In this document: positions 44,201-64,000 of the stretch, in pieces | Layout: each line of letters begins with the position of its first letter | How positions within the stretch are numbered: the first letter of the stretch is position 1 | Source of the DNA: Cloeon dipterum | Lineage: Eukaryota; Arthropoda; Insecta; Ephemeroptera; Baetidae | Length of the DNA stretch: 64,000 nt | Assembly: GCF_949628265.1 (NCBI RefSeq) | Contig: NC_088789.1 | Span: 8,672,886-8,736,885, forward strand | Direction of reading: 5' to 3' | The notes under the pieces: model-generated | Seen by the model: the letters and a program-made list of their open reading frames with translations, nothing else | Databases searched by the model: none | Told to the model about the DNA's origin: nothing | Position numbers and translations under genes: made by a program

Positions 44201-46947
44201 ACTGGACCTGGAAGGGTGAAAACACCTTCTCCCACCAGCAAGAAGGAGGGAAAGACCGAGGAACGGGAGAGCGAGCCAAAGAAAGAATCCAAATCTAGTG
44301 GCGATCACAAGAAAGAAGACCGACGTGATAGCAGAGAGAAAACCGGCAGCAAACCCGTCCGCCAGCGTATCACTGCTCCAAGCCCCGGGCCGAGTCCCAG
44401 CGAGAGGTCTGATTCCAGGAGCGATCAACGCTCGGAACAGGGCAAAAAGAGGCTGCGGAGTCCTTCCCCTAGAAGACCGGTTCCACCGCGACGTGTCAAC
44501 CATTCGCCAGGCGGTGGATTGCACACCAGAAGAAGCACGTCGGTGACCACTCCAGTGCTCACTTTTGCCAGCATTAAGGTATAAATCTCCTATTCAGTAC
44601 TAATGATTGTGTAATTTTCTGCTACATTTGCAGCAAGCTCGCGAAAGACAGCGATTACGTGAAAGAGAGAGGGAGGATCGTGAACATGCTCGACGCCGAG
44701 AGGAAGAGGCTCGAAGGAATGAGAGACGTCAACGTGAAGAGCAATTGCGGCTTGAAAGGTAATCATTGCTTGAAGTGGATCATTATTCCCCAATTTAATT
44801 TTTCAATTATTGTTTCTTGTCGGTATTATTAATAGAAAAATGTGGGTTGTCTTTCTCTTTGAAAGGGCTATTCTGATGATTTCATAAAACGTTTACAGGG
44901 AAAAAGAAGAGCTGCGTAAGGAGCGCGAGAGAATTGAACAAGCTCGTAAGGATATACTTCGGTTGGAAAGGGAGAAGGCCAGGCTCGAACGTGAGAGGCT
45001 CGAGTGGGAAAGGGAAGAACTTCAGCGACAGCAGCAGAAGCTGCGCGAATTGGCTGAACGCCAGCCTCCAGTTGTTGTTCCCTCGCACCCAGTACCCGCC
45101 GCTCCTGTGTCCTCAAGGAGCTGGAGTGCCTCCAATTCATACTCTGGGGTGAGCCAGCCAGAATCAAGATATGTGGACGCACGACGCTCCACAAGCAGCG
45201 CTGTTCCCAACAAAAGACAAGGTAGCCATCATACTGCTGATTATTACGAGGAGAGGTCTGCAAAGAGGCCAGCGCCTTCCTCTGATGATCGCAGGGTTGG
45301 CTATGACACTGCTGTTGCTCCACCCCCGCCGAGGTTCAACACCATGCAATCTTCTACCTCGTAAGTTCTCTAAAAAAAATTTATCTGTTGGTTGAATGTC
45401 AAGCCAGTTTTACTTAGGGTTGCTCAAAACCCAAAATTTTGTAAAATTAAAGTTTAGTACTTACGCTATTCCGTTTTTCCTTTCTTTAATCTATGAAAGA
45501 ATATTTGATTTGAGCTTGGGTGAGACAGAAAATTCAGTCAACATTTAAGACAGGCGTTGTAAATATTTCACCAAAGTTGAAATATTGTTCATTTTTCCTC
45601 TGGTAAATTGAATACATAATCAACTGGTTGAGATTGGCATAAACCAGTTGTGAGAAATTTGTTCACAAAATGCCATGCATGGACCAGAAAACACATCCAA
45701 CTGACTTAAACGCTTAAATGAATGAGTTAGGAAAGTTCTGCTTTAATTTCATTATTTATTTTTTTATTTTTTTATTTATTTATTTTTTGAAAGCTTCATT
45801 AAGTTGTTTGCCGTTTCTTTTAGATCAATGAAGAGGCCATCCAGAGACCATGAGTATCCTCATCGCAGTAGCAGTAGCTCATTTGAAAGAAGCTCAAATA
45901 ACATCGCCAGCAGCTCTGTGCCCTATGATCGCAGTTCCTCTTCATCTTCAGCAAGAAGGGACGCATACTTCCCGAGTTCTTCTAGCAGTGGTGCCAACAG
46001 GGTCGTTGAACCCACAAGAAGAGAAGCTGAACCTTCCTCAAGGGGAAAGGATGATAGGTAATTAAATATGCATCAACTATTCATTATTGTATCTTAGAAA
46101 ATGTTGTTCTTTAAAAATAAACATTGAAATCCATAATTTGCTTTTTAAATGGACATTAATAATAATTATGACTTCTAATGTTGGGAATTTATTGCATAAT
46201 TTTACTTTAATAAACTTTAAAGATGGTGAAAAGTTATCTTTTTACGGACCATATTTAATTGTTAATTATTTGGAAAATATACAATTTACATATTTGTTTC
46301 ATTGTCACTTCAGGTATAGAGACTCATACCGACCACCTGGCCGAGATAACGACCGAGCAATGGCCAGCAGAGGCACTGGAGACATTGACTTGAGGGGGCC
46401 ACCTCCAAGCAGTTCATCCTCTTCTTCTCGGCCCAGACGCTACCCTGACGTGGTTGCAAGTGGTATGATATATTAATTGGCCTCAAGTGCTGATTGACAT
46501 AAGTGTTTTGCGATTAGGTATCAGTGCCTCCAGTGGCTCCTCACGGGATCCATGGCTGTCCCGCAAGAATGACAGCAGTGGCTCAGGTGGCTGGAACAGA
46601 GGAACTGAAACCTCCTCTGGGAACAGGTAATTAATTTGAATGTTCAGATATATGTGGCTTGATGTGCTTTAAGTTGTAGAAAGCTGAAGCAAGTACCCCT
46701 CGTTGCATGGAAGTAGAGTCAGTTTAAGCAATTTAGTTGCCTCATTTGTTGCTGATTAAATTTTAGATGGTCCAGCACCAACGTGAGCAGCCGCGGTAGC
46801 ACCGCAATCTACGGCTCCTCTCTACCTGCCATTGGCATCTCCATGGGCTCCATGGCGGGCGCGCCGGCCACCTCCAGCAGCCTGTACGCGTCCAGTGAAC
46901 GGTTTGACGCCTACAAAACAAATTTGCAAAATTTGAGGAAATATTAG
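41206..46947 (+). CDS. Saf-B: Scaffold attachment factor B-like protein (SAP + RRM)
   Basis: A nuclear protein of the SAFB/SLTM family that binds scaffold-attachment DNA and RNA. Exons: 41206-41328, 41489-41606, 41672-41853, 41907-41999, 42061-42088, 42537-42852, 43424-43461, 43770-43870, 43930-44100, 44186-44578, 44634-44758, 44899-45360, 45824-46057, 46314-46462, 46518-46626, 46767-46947. They join to 940 aa. Seen: N-terminal SAP domain ([19 protein letters not shown]), acidic region (about 60-190), Ser/Gln/Lys-rich linker, RRM at about 316-390 with NLWVSGL (RNP2) and CYGFVTMA (RNP1), Ser/Arg/Lys-rich segment, an Arg/Glu-rich coiled coil (about 520-625), then a Ser/Gly/Arg-rich tail. The ATG giving MSDVERRKL was chosen because it sits just before the SAP domain. 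Upstream in-frame ATGs encode sequence unlike the family. Confidence 0.93.
42853..43423 (+). other. Intron 6 of SAFB-like gene
   Basis: A 571-base intron, much longer than most in this gene. Apart from its splice sites (gttggtga donor, tttccag acceptor) nothing recognisable is present. Confidence 0.5.
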
Positions 46948-47943
46948 AGATCTAAAAGAGGAATGAAGTTGTTTATATAATGGACGCATATTTCAAATTT
47001 TGTAGTTAACTCCTTAATTGTATGTTAAATTCAACCGACACTTGCATAAATTGTTCTCTTATAGGGTCTTGTTTGGTCTTTATGTTTATGGTCTAATGTG
47101 TAATATTTTGTTTGGTACCAAAATTGCGGTAGGAGACTACAACTGCTAACTTTATTCAAAAATCGTAATATAGGACCTAATATTACATTAACTTCACCAA
47201 TTTGTGCACAATAATACTAGCAATGTATCCAAGCGATGGATAATAATAAAAAGCGGATTTTCAAAGTCACATAGTAAAGGATTTTCACTTCACCTCCTTC
47301 CACATTTAACAATATTTGGGTAGCAATGTGACTTAACTAATATTTTAAGACAGTACTACCTGGAATCAAATCTATGAGTTTATTTGACATGAAAAATGAA
47401 AACATCATTATTAGATCATTTTATCACAACTAAAGCGCATTTAATAATTTTCAAACAAATTTAGATAAGTATTTTAAAGGAATAAAAGTTTCAATAAGAA
47501 CAAAAACAATCCGTTGAACTAGAAATCTTCCACGAATATCATGGTAAATCGAGGACCTGATAAATGCAAAAATCTTGCTCCTGTCGCAAGAAATGGCACT
47601 TCTTGAGAAGGCGAAAAATAATTGAGGACCGCGTCACGACATGACATCGATGCAAGAATCTATCGATGCGGGCGGCGCGCGTCCAATGAGCGTTCGTGCC
47701 TCGCGTGCCCATCCTACCGCTGGGCCGGCCCATCTGTCTCGAGTCGGTCTCTGGCAAATGCTGGCTGGTTTGTGTTCGGCGGTGAGGCTGCGAACTCACA
47801 ACACACCTCCGTCATCTGTGCTTCGTCGTATGTATGCGTTTTTAGAAGCAGCAGCTAAAAGCAACGTTTAGCTCGCTAGCCGTTTGATCGAACCGACCGA
47901 CCGACGACCGCCCGTGTCCGACCAACCCCTGCAGGCCGCCGAA
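46948..47943. promoter_or_regulatory. 3' flank of SAFB-like gene and Actn promoter/5' UTR
   Basis: The left part is A+T rich. AATAAA at 47,245-47,250 may end the SAFB-like transcript. From about 47,620 the composition becomes C+G rich, with two atcgatg strings (about 47,645 and 47,662) resembling the insect DRE/DREF motif, and a run of cgaccgaccgacgaccg before the Actn ATG. I infer a TATA-less promoter and 5' untranslated region. Confidence 0.45.
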
Positions 47944-62259
<14,316 letters not shown>

Positions 62260-62927
62260 AACTTTTAACATGCTAGAGTGCGTTTTGTTGTATTGTGGAA
62301 AAAATATCGCCATCATGGTTGGCAAAAGAAACGAACAGAAACCAACCATACGCAGAAAAAGAAACAACTTTTGTTGCCATATATCAGCTCTCAGAAAAAT
62401 AACATATTCAGCATAAAATCAACAACACAAAGATAAGAAACTTTTATCCAATACTATATTTACATCATACATAGTATTTGCTAATTTTGGTCCTAATACT
62501 CGAGGGATTTTGACATCTTTCCGACACAAACGTGTTGTCTGTAAAAATTTGTGGACATAATAAAAATCTCACGTGAGGTCTGTAGCATGTCGTTTTCGAT
62601 CGGCGCGCCACCTTTTTGAAGGAACCAGTCGAAAGGCCTCATTTTCACTTTCAGAGACTTAACCCATATCGATCGAGCTAAGTAAGAAAACAAGTGCTCC
62701 GCAGTGTAAATGAAAACCAAAGGCACTCTTATGTACGAAGAATTATAATTATTTATTTGTACATAACAATATCAGAAAATGAAAACAAAAAAATCAACGC
62801 ATGGTGATCGTAAATCATTTTTAAGAAAACACTTTGCTTTTTAATAATGGACAAAATGCTGAAGTTCTAGATTGTAGTGTTGAGTGGTGTTGATTTTTTC
62901 AGACTCGACTTTGTACTCATGCGCTTC
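62260..62927. other. Convergent 3' region of Actn and aquaporin genes
   Basis: Actn and the aquaporin gene point toward each other. AATAAA at 62,559-62,564 (plus) would give Actn a 3' untranslated region of about 320 bases. AATAAA on the minus strand at 62,752-62,757 lies 171 bases past the aquaporin stop. The two ends thus appear separated by roughly 150 bases and not overlapping. No other feature is seen. Confidence 0.45.
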
Positions 62928-63195
62928 CTACTCTTTGGCGTCTGAAAGAGCAAAACACAAATCAGATCTGGTGATTTTACACGGAAACTGAAAAGTATTT
63001 TTATGCAGCAGCTTCGAAAATCGCAAGCACAACACAATAATAACTGATTTAGAGATTTAAGGTTTTTTACCCTCTACTTCAGGAAGTACATCGTCGTCGG
63101 GCCAGTGTGCCTCTATGAATAGTGTGTAAATCAGGGCTCCCAAAAGTCCTCCGACGTGGGGCCCCAGAATCGGAACCCAACTCCACTGCTCAATG
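62928..63195 (-). CDS. Glycerol-type aquaporin, C-terminal end (partial)
   Basis: Two exons, 63071-63195 and 62928-62941, joined through a short intron, encode the last transmembrane segment and cytoplasmic tail of a major intrinsic protein (membrane water/glycerol channel). The diagnostic stretch is [20 protein letters not shown], typical of loop E to helix 6 in aquaglyceroporins, where classical insect aquaporins have a different HWVYWVGP-like motif. The protein ends in PEVEDAKE. The final exon of only 14 bases is small but keeps the frame and has a good ttcag-type acceptor. The NPA motifs and all upstream exons must lie to the right of the window. Confidence 0.8.
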
Positions 63196-64000
63196 CTGCA
63201 AAAACGTGTCTGTCGTTTTTAATCAAACACTAATCATCTTCATTTTTGGCATTATAATCACACACGATCTAAATATTTAGTCATAGAATATAATCAAATT
63301 GCTCTTTGTAAATCGGTGCGATTCGGTGTCATATTATTTATATAAAGTATTGAATGAGATTTAATTATTATGCATGAAACTGTGTCAGGGATCGAAGGAT
63401 GAGTATCACCAACATGTCCATCTTTGACACTAGCCATTATGTAGAACAATAAAAATTGTGTACCACAATACATACCTCCCGTTTTCATAACACAACTAAC
63501 ACTTCTCAAAATTAAAAAAGTTCGCAGATTTTTTTGACAGGGTGTGTCACTTAAAACATGCACCAATGCTTCCTACGTAAATATTTAACTTTTTCCATTT
63601 ACAAATTATATTTTCATTTTTGCAACTTACATATAATCAAAAATAAAATCGTTGATGCGTACTTAGAATATTTTGGTCATTACAAATAGAAAAATAACAA
63701 AATTAAAGGAAGATATAAAGCGAAAATTAACTTCAGGTTTCATCATTGAATTACTTACACGACGAAAACAAGATAAAATATAAATTAGAGTATTACACAA
63801 ACTCCATTATTTTTTAACTATCAAGCTAATTAAACCTAAAGAGATAAATTCCTGCTTAAATAGGTTTGATATTACAAATATTCTTGTTAATTTTCAGCAT
63901 CCCACTTAAAAAAATTAGAATCTTTTAAAATTTACAAAATTTTATCAAGATAAAAAATTGAATTTGATTCACGAAGTAAATAAGCATTAATCGATAAATT
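63196..64000 (-). other. Aquaporin intron or upstream sequence
   Basis: A very A+T-rich stretch with no exon I can join to the aquaporin C-terminus. The minus-strand open frame at 63,294-63,566 has no aquaporin-like residues and is read as chance. Confidence 0.45.

Noticed and set aside
44012..44524. 170-codon minus-strand open frame
   Set aside because: Shadow of the Arg/Ser/Pro-rich coding exon of the SAFB-like gene on the opposite strand.
44868..45323. 151-codon minus-strand open frame
   Set aside because: Antisense shadow of the coiled-coil exon of the SAFB-like gene.
45740..45790. Run of tttatt/tttttt repeats
   Set aside because: Simple A+T-rich sequence upstream of a splice acceptor, with no sign of a specific element.

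Overview
The window is nuclear DNA from an arthropod, most likely an insect. It is A+T rich, its coding genes are broken by many short introns (often 50-60 bases, GT-AG), and the encoded proteins match animal families. The alpha-actinin is very close to the fly form. A C-terminal exon of a glycerol-type aquaporin suggests a lineage outside the holometabolan insects, which are reported to lack that class; this is only a hint and no species can be named. All gene models were built by eye from reading frame, splice signals and family similarity. In every model but one the exon lengths add up to an intact frame; the exception is the N-terminus of sphingomyelinase B.

Layout. Bases 1-23,289 hold no recognisable protein gene. 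They contain two copies of a dispersed repeat of about 220 bp, a possible third diverged copy, an inverted repeat, many GAGA-type purine runs and a promoter-like block near 13,100-13,220. Then come Taf2 on the plus strand (23,290-28,210) and three tandem acid sphingomyelinase genes on the minus strand (A 28,267-30,885; B 31,134-34,561; C 35,029-37,896). A TMEM241-type nucleotide-sugar transporter is on the minus strand (38,624-40,440). A SAFB-like SAP/RRM protein on the plus strand (41,206-46,947) is head-to-head with it. Alpha-actinin (Actn) is on the plus strand (47,944-62,259), with an 8.6 kb first intron and a pair of mutually exclusive exons. The 3' end of an aquaporin is on the minus strand (62,928-63,195), and its remaining exons lie beyond the window.

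How the genes relate. Most are housekeeping or structural genes with no common pathway: basal transcription (Taf2), nuclear RNA/chromatin scaffold (SAFB-like), Golgi sugar transport (TMEM241), and Z-disc/actin cross-linking (Actn). The clear local expansion is the sphingomyelinase trio, a tandem duplication that keeps the exon structure but differs in N-termini, C-terminal tails and one metal-site neighbourhood. Taf2 and sphingomyelinase A are tail-to-tail with stop codons 57 bp apart and apparently overlapping 3' ends.

I found no CRISPR array, tRNA, rRNA, viral insertion or clearly new system. The items most worth a second look are the sphingomyelinase expansion, the in-frame stopless intron in copy A, the dispersed repeat with a tRNA-like internal promoter pattern, the perfect 16-bp hairpin upstream of the SAFB-like gene, the orphan promoter/first exon near 13.1 kb, and the Actn exon pair.
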